From Cladocopium goreaui (lineage: Eukaryota; Sar; Dinophyceae; Suessiales; Symbiodiniaceae), in NCBI GenBank assembly GCA_947184155.2, contig CAMXCT020000893.1, positions 1 to 64,000 of the forward strand: a DNA stretch of 64,000 nucleotides, written 5' to 3'. Below the pieces are notes generated by a model that made no database searches, was not told where the DNA came from, and was given only the letters and a program-made list of their open reading frames with translations. A program made the position numbers and the translations under genes. Shown here piece after piece: positions 31,380-42,716 of this stretch. Each line of letters starts with the position of its first letter. Position 1 is the first letter of the stretch.

Positions 31380-33280
31380 TTAATGCTTTCAGGCTGTCAT
31401 AACATTGATTGCTGGGTGGCTGCACTGGCTTTCACTGTCAGGCCTGGGCACCTTTTCAGCCAATGATGGTTGCATTGAGCCTGCCACAGGCCAAGGCCCA
31501 CATGCTGATATAGTCACATTGGAGAATTGGAGACATGTGCAATGACCATGCTGTAGGTTTGAAAGGCTGCTTCCACTTCTGGCTCCAAGTTCTGAACCAC
31601 TTTTCTGAAACAAAAATGAATGGCTTCAAGCTAGTCAAGCCCTGCCTCCTGAGTTTTTCCCTCCTCTGGGTGGCTGCCACCATCAGGTGGCTTGCTGAAG
31701 TCTGAAGTGGGCAAGTGCCTGCCTCACTCTGTGACTCATGGCACTCTGCAACTGCAAGGCCAGCAGGCTCCTTGGGTGTGGCTGCTGGGTACACATAACT
31801 CTTGCCCATGTTTCTACAGCTGGTGGGCTGAGCAGTGAGCAAGAGATGGTGCAAAAGCTGGCCTCATCTGCCTCCTCAGGTGCTCCTGCATCAGGAAGAT
31901 CTTGAGAATCATGGTGTTGAGTGCCATCCTCATGCCATCAGTGTAAACTTTTTGAAAGCCATACCAAATTCATTGAATGGTACTTAGTTCTGGTGTATAC
32001 ATATGCTGTCAAATGGCTAGCTGGCTCTAGGGTTAGGAGGAAACATGGTTTGGTAAGAAAATTCATGCTGTATCTACCTGCTAGCTGCTGCTTACTAAGT
32101 CAGATTCTATGTGCTGGGAAGAATCAAGTGATGACTCATCCATGGGTGATGAGCCTGGCTCATCTTCCTTGTCACTGTCCTGAGTGGAACTTGTGCTGGG
32201 CAAAAGGCTTGAAGAGGCTGGGCAAAAGAACTTCAAGACCTGCTGTTTTAAACCCAAGAGGCTTCCAGCATTATCTGCCCTGCCTTGCTGACAATCTTCC
32301 CCCTCTTCCTGTCAGATATAAGCCACACATCTTCCTGAGGTGGCAATTCTGCAGGGTGCCAATCTAGACATGAACTGGTGGTTGCAAAGGCTGGTTTGTC
32401 TACCTGACACTCAACTCAGCAAAGCTTCATTGCTAGCATCTTTCAAAGACTGTGCCAAAACATTCTCCACAATCTTCTTGGCCCTATCTACCTGTGTCTG
32501 GGGTGCCCTGGTACGCCCTGGCACTGGTAGAGGGCAAGGTGGCCTGGTCCTCATTTCCCCAGTCCACTGAGGCATTGGGCACCCATTGCCATATGCAGCC
32601 TGCCATTTGCCCAATGGGTACTGGTAGCAGCATGGGTCTCCAGGGTCCTTGACCCTGTCATGGCATGGGTTCCAGGGTGCCCTGCTATCTTCTGTGAACC
32701 TGCAGGACAAGCAAACCCAAATTGGGAAATGACAGTCTAATTGACCAAACAAAACAAATACCATCACACCCAATCACTGCCTCAAATTGTAGCTCTTCAA
32801 CATGTGGACAATGCAAGGCCTGGTGAAGTGCTCCACATGGCCTGACTTCCACCTAGTGGAAACCTTCCACTTCTGGCAGTCATGGTGCAATTGGTGCTGT
32901 CCTTCCAGTGCCAATTGACTTCCACCAGCGCATCAGGAAGCCCAGGCTCCTGCCAGAAAATTAATGGTTTACACATCTACTTGCTGTGCTGCTTACTCCC
33001 CATTTGGTGTGAACCTAGCCCATATCCATAGGAACCTACCCAAGGCTATTCTTTTCCAATCCCATTCTGGCAGAAGCTACTCCATACTAAAATTTTCCCA
33101 CCCAAAGCTAACAAAAGCTAACAAAAGCTAAAAAAGGCTAAACTTTTCCCACTTTTGTTCTTGTCATTTAGTTAACCTCATGTAAACAGAATGCTGCTCA
33201 TTTTTTTGGCATAGGTTTTCCAACTTTTTGCACCACTTCCCTCGCCCCAATGTAACACACAGGATCTAAATACATACACA
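31380..33280. other. CpG-poor DNA without a supported gene
   Basis: About half G+C but with almost no CG dinucleotides and many TG/CA. Short open frames carry no motif. Near 33095-33140 an AAAGCTAAC-like octamer repeats four times. Confidence 0.5.
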
Positions 33281-33419
33281 TCTATATGTATATATATATA
33301 TATATATGCATACAAATACATATGTTATACTTTACTCCCTCATACCCTATCATAGTATATTCTCTTGATATACTATCTAGCAATAACATAATATTATATA
33401 TACACTGCATGAATATACA

Positions 33420-33985
33420 ATGTACATTTGCATGTATGTATGTATGTATGTATGTATGTATGTATGTATGTATCTATGTAAGTATGTTAGTATGTTAGTA
33501 TGAAAGTATGAAAGTATGTATGTGTGTATGTATGTAAGTATGTTACGTATGTTAGTATGAAAGTATGAAAGTATGTATGTGTGTATGTATGTAAGTATGT
33601 TACGTATGTTAGTATGAAAGTATGTAAGTATGTATGCATGTATGTATGTATGTATGCATGTGTGAATATTTGTATGCATGTGTAAATATATGTGTGCATG
33701 TGTAAATATATGTATGCATGTGTAAATTTACATACATATGTATGTATGTATGTATTTATGTATGTATGTATGTTTGTATGTATGTTAGTATGTTAGTATG
33801 AAAGTATGTAAGCATGAAAGTAAGTAAGTAAGGATGTATGTATGTATGTATGTATGTATGTATGTATGCATGCATGTATGTGTGCATGTGTTATTTTTCA
33901 TATATAAATATATGTATGTAATGTAATGTAATGTAATGTAATGCAATGTAATGTAATGTATGTGTATATTTATAACAATATATAT
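33420..33985. repeat. TATG/TAAT microsatellite block
   Basis: (TATG)n with GTTAG and GAAAG variants, two ~65-bp higher-order repeats (33480-33620), (TGTAA)n around 33910-33960 and (TA)n to 33998. Apparent minus-strand proteins rich in HTYIHT are translations of the microsatellite. Confidence 0.9.
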
Positions 33986-33989
33986 ATAT

Positions 33990-34880
33990 ATATATATACG
34001 GGTGTGCGTGTGTTCACCATACCATCCCCAACTTGTGCCAGCCTGCTGGGCCAGAGGTGTTTCCCTAGCTTTCTGCAGGGCAGCCTGGGTTCCGATACCA
34101 AGCATTAAAGGGCAAGTAATGTGCCAAGGCTACTACCCAGGCAAAACCTGCAACCAGGAAACTGACATTGCTCCTCACCCAGGAAAAAGCGACCAGCTGT
34201 AACAACTGGAGTGGCTTTGCTTGAGCCACCTTGCACATGTTGAAACCCCTTCCACAAAACCTGTGCACACCCAAGAGCTGGCATGCCAACATCTGTCACA
34301 TGTTCTTGGTGCACACAAAAGCAAAAGACCCATAGCTTTCCATTTTGGCAAAATGCCTGTCTCTGAGTGCATTGATGGCAGTGTTGCAGCACCCCAAAAT
34401 TTCACACAATGGCACCTGAAGACACAAAATAAACACTGGTGGTGCCATATTCAAAGTGCAGTGCATGACTATGGCAAGTTTAAACTACCACCTGCCATTT
34501 GGAGAATGTGCTCTGGTGCTGCACAGCTCATCCTAAAGATCTAAGAGTAGATGGCAAAAGCGAGTCTTGGGACCAGCTGGGATTTTCATCACCTGGCCCC
34601 ACCTTTGAACATGTGGAATTGACACCCACACACAACTACCATCTGCAAGTCAACTGGTGGTTCAACTCCGAACTTCACTTTTTGGGAAGCTTGGGCTTGG
34701 TTGAAGCTGCATCCTTCTCCTGGGTGGCCTTGGCTGCTGCTACTGCTGCAGGATCCAGTGGTGGTCCTGGCAAACAGGGCATGGCTACAAGATGCATATC
34801 AAACCTTTTCTGAAAATTGGCTTTAAGCCCTGGCTCCTAAACATGCACAGTGCAAACTAGTGTAATGCAACATACAATAA
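33990..34880. other. CpG-poor interval, no supported gene
   Basis: Composition like 31.4-33.3 kb. Several 75-105-codon frames exist on both strands, overlapping and without recognisable motifs. Confidence 0.4.
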
Positions 34881-35460
34881 ACACTTGTAACCTGGCCTTC
34901 CCCAGGCTTGCCAATGGAACCGGGCGCAGCCTGACCTGGCAAATGGCTTTGGACTTATATAATCACATGGTGTGTCAACTGGAAAGTCAAAAAGTGTAAC
35001 CTGGCCTTGTTCAGCTTTGTCTGTGGCAGCAGCCCCACCTAGCAAGTGGCTTTACATTCCAGCATGTCCTTTTAAATTTATAATCACAGGGTGTATCAAC
35101 TGGGAAATCAACAAGTGTAACCTGGCCTTGTTCAGCTTTGCCTGTGGCAGCACCAGAAGCAGTTGTAGCCCCACCTAGCAAATGGTTTTACATTCCAGCA
35201 TGGACTTTATAATTACAGGGTGTATCAACTGGGAAGTTAACAAGTGAACCCTGGCCTTGTTCAGCTTTGCCTGAGGCAGCACCAGAAACAGTTGTAGCTT
35301 CACCTGGCAAGTGGTTTTACATGTCAGCTTGGCCTAATATAATCAAAGGGTGTATCAGCTGGGTTGTCAACAAGTGTAAGCTGGCCTTGTCCAGGTTTGC
35401 CAGTGGAACCTGGCAAATGGGTTTTGACTTATAGAATCACAGGGTGTATCAGCTGTGGCC
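34880..35460. repeat. ~120-bp tandem repeat, five copies
   Basis: Units begin near 34885, 34996, 35115, 35247 and 35378. Each contains AACCTGGCCTTGTTCAG (or a close variant), a CACCTGGCAAATGG-like segment, and ATAATCACAGGGTGTATCA. Spacing is 111-132 bp. The array abuts the Gln-rich repeat block. Confidence 0.75.
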
Positions 35461-36575
35461 TGATTGCTGCTCCTGTTGCTGCATTTGTGCCTGCTGTGGC
35501 TGGGTGGCTTCAGGTTGCACCTGTGGTTGCTGCTGTGGCTGCATGCCAGCTTGGTCTGCCTGCTGCTCCTGTTGCACTTGCAGGGGCGGCTTACGTGCCT
35601 GAGGCTGCACCTGTGGTTGCTGCTGTGGCTGCATGCCAGCTTGTTCTCGTTGCTGCTGCATCTGTGCTTGCTGTGGCTGGATGGCTTCAGGTTGCACCTG
35701 TGGTTGCTGCTGTGGCTGCATGCCAGCTTGGCCTGGTGCCTGCTGCATCTGTGCTTTCTGTGCCTGAGGTGCCTGAGGCTGCACCTGTGGTTGCTGCTGT
35801 GGCTGCATGCCAACTTGCCCTGGTTGCTGCTGCATCTGTGCCTGCTGTGGCTGCATGGCTTCAGGTTGCATCTGTGGTTGCTGCTGTGGTGCTGTGGCTG
35901 CATTCCAGCTTGACCTCGTGCCTGTTTCATCTGTCCTTTCCGTGCCTGAGGTGCCTGAGGCTACACCTGTGGTTGCTGCTGTGGCTGCATGCCAACTTGC
36001 CCTGGTTGCTGCTGCATCTGTGCTTGCTGTGATTGCATGCCTTCAGATTGCACCTGTGGTTCCTGCTGTGGCTGCATGCCAACTTGTTCTGGTTGCTGCT
36101 GCATCTGTGCTGGCTGTATGGCTTCAGGTTGCACCTGTGGTTGGTGCTGTGGCTGCATGCCAACATGGCCTGGTGCCTGCTGCAGGTGTGCATTCTGTGC
36201 CTGCATGGCTTCAGGTTGCACCTGTGGTTGCTGCTGTGGCTGCAACTGCATGCCAACTTGCCGTGGTTGCTGCTGCATCTGTGCCTGCTGTGGCTGCATG
36301 TCTTCAGGTTGCACCTGTGGTTGCTGCTGTGGCTGCATGCCAGCTTGGCCTGGTACCTGCTGCATCTGTGCTTTCTGTGCCTGCATGGCTTCAGGTTGCA
36401 CCTGCGGTTCCTGCTGTGGCTGCATGCCAACTTGCTCTGGTTGCTGCTGCGCCTGTGCTGGCTGCATGGCTTCAGGTTGCACCTGTGGTTGCTGCTGTGG
36501 CTGCATGCCAGCTTGGCCTGGTGCCTGCTGCTGCTGTTGCACTTGCAGGTGTGGCTGAAGTACCTGAAGCTGCAC
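35449..36575 (-). pseudogene. Gln/Pro/Met-rich tandem-repeat coding block
   Basis: Read on the minus strand, about 12 units of 80-105 bp each encode GMQPQQQPQVQPEA followed by variants of MQPQQAQMQQQPGQV. Two long frames (36575-35961 and 35871-35449) are offset by 2 bases, so at least one indel separates them. Repetition of a coding-like unit with mostly intact frame hints at a former Gln-rich low-complexity protein. No start region or globular domain is attached. The opposite strand is also open (Leu/Cys-rich) and is taken as a shadow. Confidence 0.45.
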
Positions 36576-36649
36576 CTGTGGTTGATGTGGCCCTTCACAT
36601 CAAGGCCTTGAAGCAGGAGTTTGCTGATCACCCAACCACAGATTTCCAT

Positions 36650-36998
36650 TTGCTGGGGCCCATCAAGCTATGGTGGGAAAAGCACCAATGTTTCAGTCTT
36701 TTGGTCAAACCACCTGAACAAAGGTGGGTTCTGTTTGAACCAACAAGTTGCAAGGGTGATGCAAGCAGATGTTGATGAGGATGTGCTCAAAGCTGCAAAG
36801 GACAACAAGTTGTCAAGGGTGGATGGATATCAAGAACTCAGGTGTTTTGCAAGTGCGCTGCTAAACTCTACAGGGCTGAGGCTGGAGAACTTCAAAGTCC
36901 CCCATGGGCTTTGCTTGTTGCCATTGGAGAAGGGCCAGGTCAGAGTCCAAGGCAAGGATTGCATTCCCTGTCCTCTACGCTCAAGAAACTTGAGTTAA
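36650..36998 (+). pseudogene. Right-arm copy of the unknown gene's 3' end
   Basis: Nearly identical to the minus-strand block 30159-29797, including LNKGGFCLNQQ and RVDGYQELRCFASALLNSTG. An overlapping frame (to 36775) repeats the KLWWEKHQCFSLLVKPPEQR block. Upstream it meets the Gln-rich array, so its 5' part is missing. Confidence 0.45.
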
Positions 36999-37402
36999 CT
37001 TCAGATGTAATCATCGCAACAAATTCAGATTAGACAAAATCTGAGGCAGAAAGAACTGTACAGATCAATTCAACAAACGAAAATAGAGCTCGAAGAAAAT
37101 GATTAGGTTGTTTCTATATATATTCTAAGAATAAGATTGAATACTAAAAATATGTTATCCAACACAGTTTTGGATAACAAAAAACGATATTGGATAACAA
37201 AAAATGTATTATTTTTTTAAACAATATATATATATATATATATGTGTGTGTGTTTTATCGTTTTTTATTTTCAAATCAAACATCCATGTTTTTTTATCCA
37301 GACTTCTTCTGGATAACATTTTTTTGTTATCAAAAACCTTTGTGGATAGCATTTTTTATTATATAAAAAAAGATTTTTGACAACACAATTCATTCATTCG
37401 AA

Positions 37403-37417
37403 TCCGTAGCCATTTTG
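37403..37417 (+). other. SL 5'-half match, right arm
   Basis: TCCGTAGCCATTTTG equals the first 15 nt of the dinoflagellate SL (first base variable), 47 bp before the ATG at 37464. The SL 3' end GCTCAAG is replaced by AGATCC. Confidence 0.55.
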
Positions 37418-37463
37418 AGATCCATTTTTCGACAGAGCTGGTAGATCCAACTTAGTCGATCTC

Positions 37464-37946
37464 ATGGCTGAGGCATTCGTTGCAAAGGTGTCTGAGATGC
37501 ATGGCACTGAGCAAGATACATTGACTGAGGCTCAGGATCCAATCCCCAATGGTGACGAATCCAAGGTTGAACCTTCGGATTCACCAAAGAAAGATGATGG
37601 TCCACAGGCTGAATCTGCTAACCACGAACCTCCTCAGGAAGAAACTGAAGTCAAAGAGAAAGCTCAGGATGATGAGCCTGTCTTCGTCATCTGTCACAAG
37701 TGTGATATTTCCAAGGAGATCGAAGACTGCCTGCGCAAAGGTAAGATGTGGTTGTGCTCTGCTTGCAACACAGCTACTGCTGCCTTGAGCCGAGCTTTGG
37801 AAGGTGGACTTCGAGCCAAGGGGTTCAGGTCCCTGTCTGCTGAAGAGCAGACGCAGTTCTGGCAGCAGGCAGCCGGAGCGTCTCAGAAAAGTTTGGTCAC
37901 CCTGTACAACTCCAAGTTGAAGGCTGTGGCCACACCTTCCCACTGA
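37464..37946 (+). pseudogene. Zinc-finger family gene, 3' truncated right-arm copy
   Basis: Starts with MAEAFVAKVSEMHG and matches the left-arm protein with a few substitutions through LYNSKLKAVAT (about residue 156). It then departs into copia element 2 sequence and stops within a few codons. The CHKC...CSAC pair is kept. The frame is intact to the break, so the truncation appears recent compared with the surroundings. Confidence 0.65.
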
Positions 37947-38733
37947 GTGATTCGTTTGAGGATGGCTGGCCTCCCGGCAACAGCGCAGGCCTTAGCCATC
38001 TGGATTGCACGGGTCAACATGACGACAACGGGCGAGCGAAAGGGCGCGATGAGTGCACAGCAAGTTAGCTTGAGAGCGGGATGCTGACGGGTAAGAGCTT
38101 TATGTATGGCGTCTGTCATGCGGAAAGTGTACTCTTCTGTTTTCTTGAGAGCAATACCTCTGCCTGGTGCATGACGCCTATTGCATGTGCATTGGAACTT
38201 CGACAATGCTCTACCGACCCCAGCATGATTGGTGGCCACTGTCCAAGGCTTCTTCAATGGGTCATTGTCTTGATTCACCATTCCAAGAGCACAACCGTCA
38301 AAATGGTATGCAATCATCTCATACAAACTCAACAGTTTCGCAATGCAACTTTGGCCAGTTTCCAATATCTACATTTTCGTGGCCATTCAAGTGCAATGTG
38401 TACTTCACAGTTCAACATCCGAAGGAATGATTTCAAGGAAATCCAAAGTCTGTCAAACTCCCTGACATGTTTCAACACCTTTTCACGTGCACTGGGGTTT
38501 TTCATGTTGATATATGTCCATGGTGTACCCCCCGTGCACGGTAGGCTGATCCATATAAATGGTTTCACATCACCGTTGAAAGAGTTGACATACTCTGCAA
38601 TCCTCATTTGGTTTTCCACTTCGTTAAGATCAAATTCTTCTGTGAACTGCAACACTTCACAACCTTCAGACCACTTTCGATTGGTTTGGCTGAGTTTGGA
38701 TTCAGGATGACAGCAGACAGCACACTTCAACAA
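37883..38733 (-). pseudogene. Element 2 PCTGG...DGC...KPW domain, split by frameshift
   Basis: The block 38733-38329 carries ISLPCTGGTPWTYIN and LEWPRKCRYWK. After a 5-bp duplication at 38340-38348, the block ending at 37883 carries HFDGCALGM, LKKPWTVATN, then C-x-C-x3-H and TFRMTDAIHKAL. The order matches element 1 at 6420-6900 point by point. The link to the preceding RT/RNase H block is broken by a perfect 7-bp duplication at 38709-38722. The family's function is unknown to me; a methyltransferase-derived fold is one possibility. Confidence 0.55.
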
Positions 38734-39229
38734 TCAGTCTCTTGGTATCAGACTTGGCAGCGGGTCCCCCCGTGCTTGGCGCAGCAATGCTTGGAGGTAT
38801 GACGGCCTCCGTTGCCGATGCCAAAGCTTTCTGTGGGGTCACTTTCTTGGTGGGGGTAATTGCAAGAAGTTTGACAGCTAGTTTCCATTTTTCTGCACTA
38901 ACAAATGGCTTAGTGAGAATGTCGGCAGCTTGAAGCATGCTTGGACCATGAACTAGCTTGTACCATCTTCTTTTGAACTGTTCCTCCAACCAGGATAGGT
39001 TAACTCGCTGAGTTTTGTCTGTGTGTCGGAAAGTGGGTGATTTTCCGTTCTCAAGAATTCTGATGGTAGCCTGGTTGTCCTCTACAAATACACCTTTTAT
39101 CGACCGTGGGGAAAACATGGAAATCATGCACTCTCCCTCTTTCTCACGTCCTACGAACTCGTAGTCAATGATGGCTTCGCGGAATTCGACCGATTCGATG
39201 TTGTAGTCGGACTCATAGGGACCATAAAC

Positions 39230-39470
39230 CCTGAAGAAAGTCTTGCCGGTCCACTCCCCGTTGATCGGGTAGTCAACTTTGACCTTCCAGTTGTCCTGCA
39301 TGAAGTCAACCGTTCCATCCTTTAGCATCACGGTGGTTCGAGCACATCCGATACGCTTAAGGTTAATGGGTGACTTCGACATGTCAACGGGTGTGAACAA
39401 ATGTGACCTTGGCTTTGTGTGGACTCGGATAAGCAATCTTCTACTTCTCATGAATTGCCAGTATTCCCCA
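39230..39470 (-). other. RxHxxPR...WTGKTFF domain, element 2 copy b
   Basis: Signature LLIRVHTKPRSHLFTP at the start, an R-x-T and D-x-W in the middle, and GEWTGKTFFRV at the end. It is inserted within RNase H, between the FADAD/TESE part and the EDNQ part. Confidence 0.6.
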
Positions 39471-40289
39471 TTGGGTTCTTTTTGGGTTTCAATGTCATGC
39501 CTTGGCAAACCTCCCGGAATGCTGTCTTTTCCTACTCTCTCTCCCCCCGCGTTCTGGAGGTATGCCCACAAACCGAAGGAAGGTAGACCGACAGCTCTGA
39601 GGGACACGTTTGCACTTACAACTTCACTTTCAGTGCTTGACATTGCAACGGCAGTTTGTTTCTTGCTGAATGCTGTGAGCGGGAAGTACGTGTTGGGTCC
39701 AACTAGAACTAACAAACAACCACTGGTGGATCGATTGTCATACTCTCCTGCGTGATCTGCGTCTGCAAACAGCCAAAGCCTACATTCACTCACCTTGTCC
39801 CCAATGAAAGCTCTTTGCTTGTGATCCAGGGTGGAATTTATGTAACAAATAAGTCTGTGCAGTGCCTTGTCGCACTCCGCACTCCACTTTGTCACACGAG
39901 CTGCCAGGCCTTGAACGGCTCGCAGCAAGTCGAATCGTGCCATCCTGGCTGCAAATAGCACTTTCATAAGGACCCTTGCGGCTATAGGAGCCAATACACC
40001 TTTGGTTTCCTTCTCATCGGCAATGGGCCGTGCAATCCGTTCTTCGTGGAATGGTGTGGAAACTTGTTTCAAAGGCTTGGCATCCCTGCCAGCGAGTGAC
40101 AAATACCTATCAACACACGATTTCAGGAAAGGCTCCATATCATATGTGAAAGTAGTCACAGGCTTTTGCATGCAGGGTTGGTTCTCGAAAAGTTGGTCCA
40201 TATACGAAAAACCTTCCGCCCTAGCTTTCTTTTTGGCTCCGGACTTGTCCCTTTTGATGGTAGCCATTGCAGACTTCGGATCTTTGCAT

Positions 40290-40555
40290 GATGTGGGGAA
40301 GAAGTAAGTGGTGCCAACCCAAGATTCATTTAGGCTACCCCCTCTGTTCACGTTGGATCCAATTCCAATAGTGTCCCATTGTTCAACTTCATTTTCATTG
40401 TTGTTACATGGGATTGCATTCGTGAATCTGAATGGGGCTAAATGGCATGTCTTTACAACTTCCTCATCGGGCAAAAAGAATTTCTTCCTCGGCTGCACAT
40501 GATGTCTCATGTAGACATCGTTGACGGTGTCAAACTCCCAAAAATCCTGAGTCCT
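40290..40555 (-). other. RxHxxPR...WVGTTYF domain, element 2 copy a
   Basis: Signature MRHHVQPRKKFFLP at the start and SLNESWVGTTYFF at the end, placed between RT and RNase H. It is the most diverged of the three copies. Confidence 0.55.
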
Positions 40556-41237
40556 GTGGCACGCGGCGGCGGCAGGCGCGGCCGGATCGGCCAGTGACTT
40601 GTCAAAGACATGAGCGTAAGGGTGATCCTCGACCTTGAGCTTTACATTGTGTTGAGCTACATGGTCGCATCCAAGATATCTATTGACTTCCCCGGGGGTG
40701 TCCATGTCAATCTTTGATGCAATTAAGCTCCATCCCTTCGACATGTTTTCTTTGGGACCTGACATCTTAAAATCATCAACGTATACGACAAGCAACAGCT
40801 TGAGCTCTGGATGGAAAAACACCGAAGGCCACCCTTCCGGGTCTGGCATGATAAAGCCCACTAGTTTCAACATGGCTTCACAGTACTGTTCCCAAAGTCC
40901 CCCCGAGTCGGGGTGACCGTAAAGAGCGATGCGAAGCAATACAACTGGTCTAATGAACTTACCATACCACTCTTTGTGCCATCGTTCGGGTGGCGGTTCC
41001 ACCCACGTCTCCACGCCCTTCCATAAGGCTTGAGTGTAAGCTTGTACTCCGTCATTTTGTTGGGTTGTGAATCCCGGTTGAGCTCCGTAGGCATCCACTG
41101 CTTTGCCAGCTTCCATGGTGGCTGGTGAAGAACCTAGTTCGGAGAACAGTGCCACGTCGGCACTTTCGTCCTTTACATTGTTGCCTTGGAATGCTGTTCT
41201 TCCTTTGAATTTCCGGAGTTTATCTCCTTCGGGTAAT

Positions 41238-42715
41238 TCACTCCTTTTCAACGCAAATCTCAAAGACCTTTCCTACGTGCACCTTTTTCCCAGTCTTTTT
41301 GGCCTTGTCGGCAATGACCTTCCACTCAGCCACTGTCTCATATTGCCAGGCCTTTTTCTTTACCAGTTTCTCCCACTCCACATCTAAGGCTTGCTGGGCT
41401 TTGGGATTGGCTCTAATTTCCTTTTTCCCCACTGGCCTAGCCACTAAAGTGTTAGATGCTTCTGAGGGTTCATCTGGCAAACAGGCATTGCTGGGATGAA
41501 TTCGTAGGATAAGCATTCTTCCAACTCATTTGGTGATTCCTTGAGAGTTCCGATCATGGGTACAGCTTTCACTCGTTTGGCGCGTTTCTTTTCCTTTTCT
41601 TCCAGGGCTAACTTTCGTTGTTCATCTGCTATTGATGCCCTTCATTCTCTTTGAGACATTGCTTGCCACACAAATGGAGGGATGTCCTTTGGTTTGCTTG
41701 AATTCTTGTACTTTCTTGCTTTAAAACCACCTGCGTCATAGTATGAGGGGTCATTGGTCCTAATCCTTTCAAGTTCCCCCGTAATCGGATTGATTACCTC
41801 GACTTCTTCATCAGGTGCAGCTCCTCCGACGGGCTCGTCCACGCGGTTCCTCAGGTCAATCGGTTCTTTCGAGAATATTGTGATAATCACCTCATGAACC
41901 TCAATGTCCTTTTCAAGATCTTCGACCGGAGGATCAATCTTCAGATTCTCTTCGTGGACGTGCCATGAATCATCGTCTTTAATGCATGTTGTTCGAAATG
42001 GAAAGTCGGCTGCATTAAAGTCGGGAGATGGACCTATGCATTGATTGTCGATGATCCGAACATTCACTTTGCAATTGGCGTATTCGTACCATGCCTCTTT
42101 GTGGTCAACGTGCTTGAAAAACTCTAACCACCCCTGGTGATAAACGGCGGATGCACTGGACTGTTGGGCAGGTTGTCCAGCTTCAATGTCAGTAATGGTT
42201 CTTTTGGCTGGGAATGGCTCCCGCACAGGCTGAGCGTCTTGCTCTTCCGGTGGCGGTAGTGCATCCTGGTCATCACACAGTTGCTTTGGTTTCAAGCTAC
42301 CTTCTCGGATGGCATCGGCACGTTTGCGACAGGGAAACTCGATTTTCTCAGGAATGGAAAGCTTCAACACCCTCAACACCGTGACGGATTGGTCAAAATC
42401 TGCATCATTGATTTGTTTTAGCGAAGCTACTGCAAATTCCTTTCTCCAATGGAAGCCTGGATGGATAACATATCCTAGGAAGATACCAGGTTCAGTGGTT
42501 GGTTCAAACTTCATCTGCCTTTTGGGTTTCTTCCGAGGTCCAGTCCAATAGTCCACCTTACATCCAAACGGGATAAGTGGTCCTTCGAAGTCCGTCCCAA
42601 ATCTCAACTTCCATGGTGTGTCTTTTCCGGTTCCATCTGGTGCAGTGTCATGCATGATGCACCAATGTCTGGCGGCATAGGGCCAGTATCCATGGTGAAG
42701 TCCTGCTTGAAGCAA
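41238..42715 (-). pseudogene. Element 2 integrase C-terminus and linker to RT
   Basis: The block 42715-41642 begins LQAGLHHGYWPYAARHWC and continues with the copia integrase C-terminal GYVIHPGFHWRKEF segment and a long hydrophilic linker. It reaches an in-frame TGA at 41642-41644, probably a former Trp, after which the same frame continues with a Lys/Glu-rich ADEQRKLALEEKEKKRAKR stretch. A further shift near 41485 leads into LVARPVGKKE, which equals VARPVGRKE in element 1 and precedes RT. The block closes at 41238 with FEICVEKE and a 1-bp shift into the RT frame. Confidence 0.7.
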
Positions 42716-42716
42716 A

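Larger units (their letters stand above)
36620..37935. repeat. Right arm of the inverted duplication
   Basis: Mirror of 28846-30200. Homology starts near the TTTGCTGATCA at 36621 and stops near 37930 within the zinc-finger gene, where the 3' part of copia element 2 begins. Confidence 0.85.
38702..41263 (-). pseudogene. Element 2 reverse transcriptase and RNase H
   Basis: An 853-codon block. RT: KFKGRTAFQGNNV, YGHPDSGGLWEQ and the catalytic VYVDD at 40772-40786. Between RT and RNase H is an RxHxxPR...WVGTTYF domain (40290-40555). RNase H: FADADHAG (about 39750-39773), TESEVVSA. Then a second RVHTKPRSHLFTP...WTGKTFF domain (39230-39470) splits RNase H from its usual EDNQATIRI and HTDKTQR end. 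ADILTKPF closes the copia core. Two extra domains inside the pol region make it longer than ordinary copia RT-RNase H. Confidence 0.8.

Noticed and set aside
35364-36775. Plus-strand frames rich in Leu, Cys, Val and Ala opposite the Gln-rich block
   Set aside because: Complement of CAG/CTG-type repeats; the Gln/Pro reading is more regular and protein-like.
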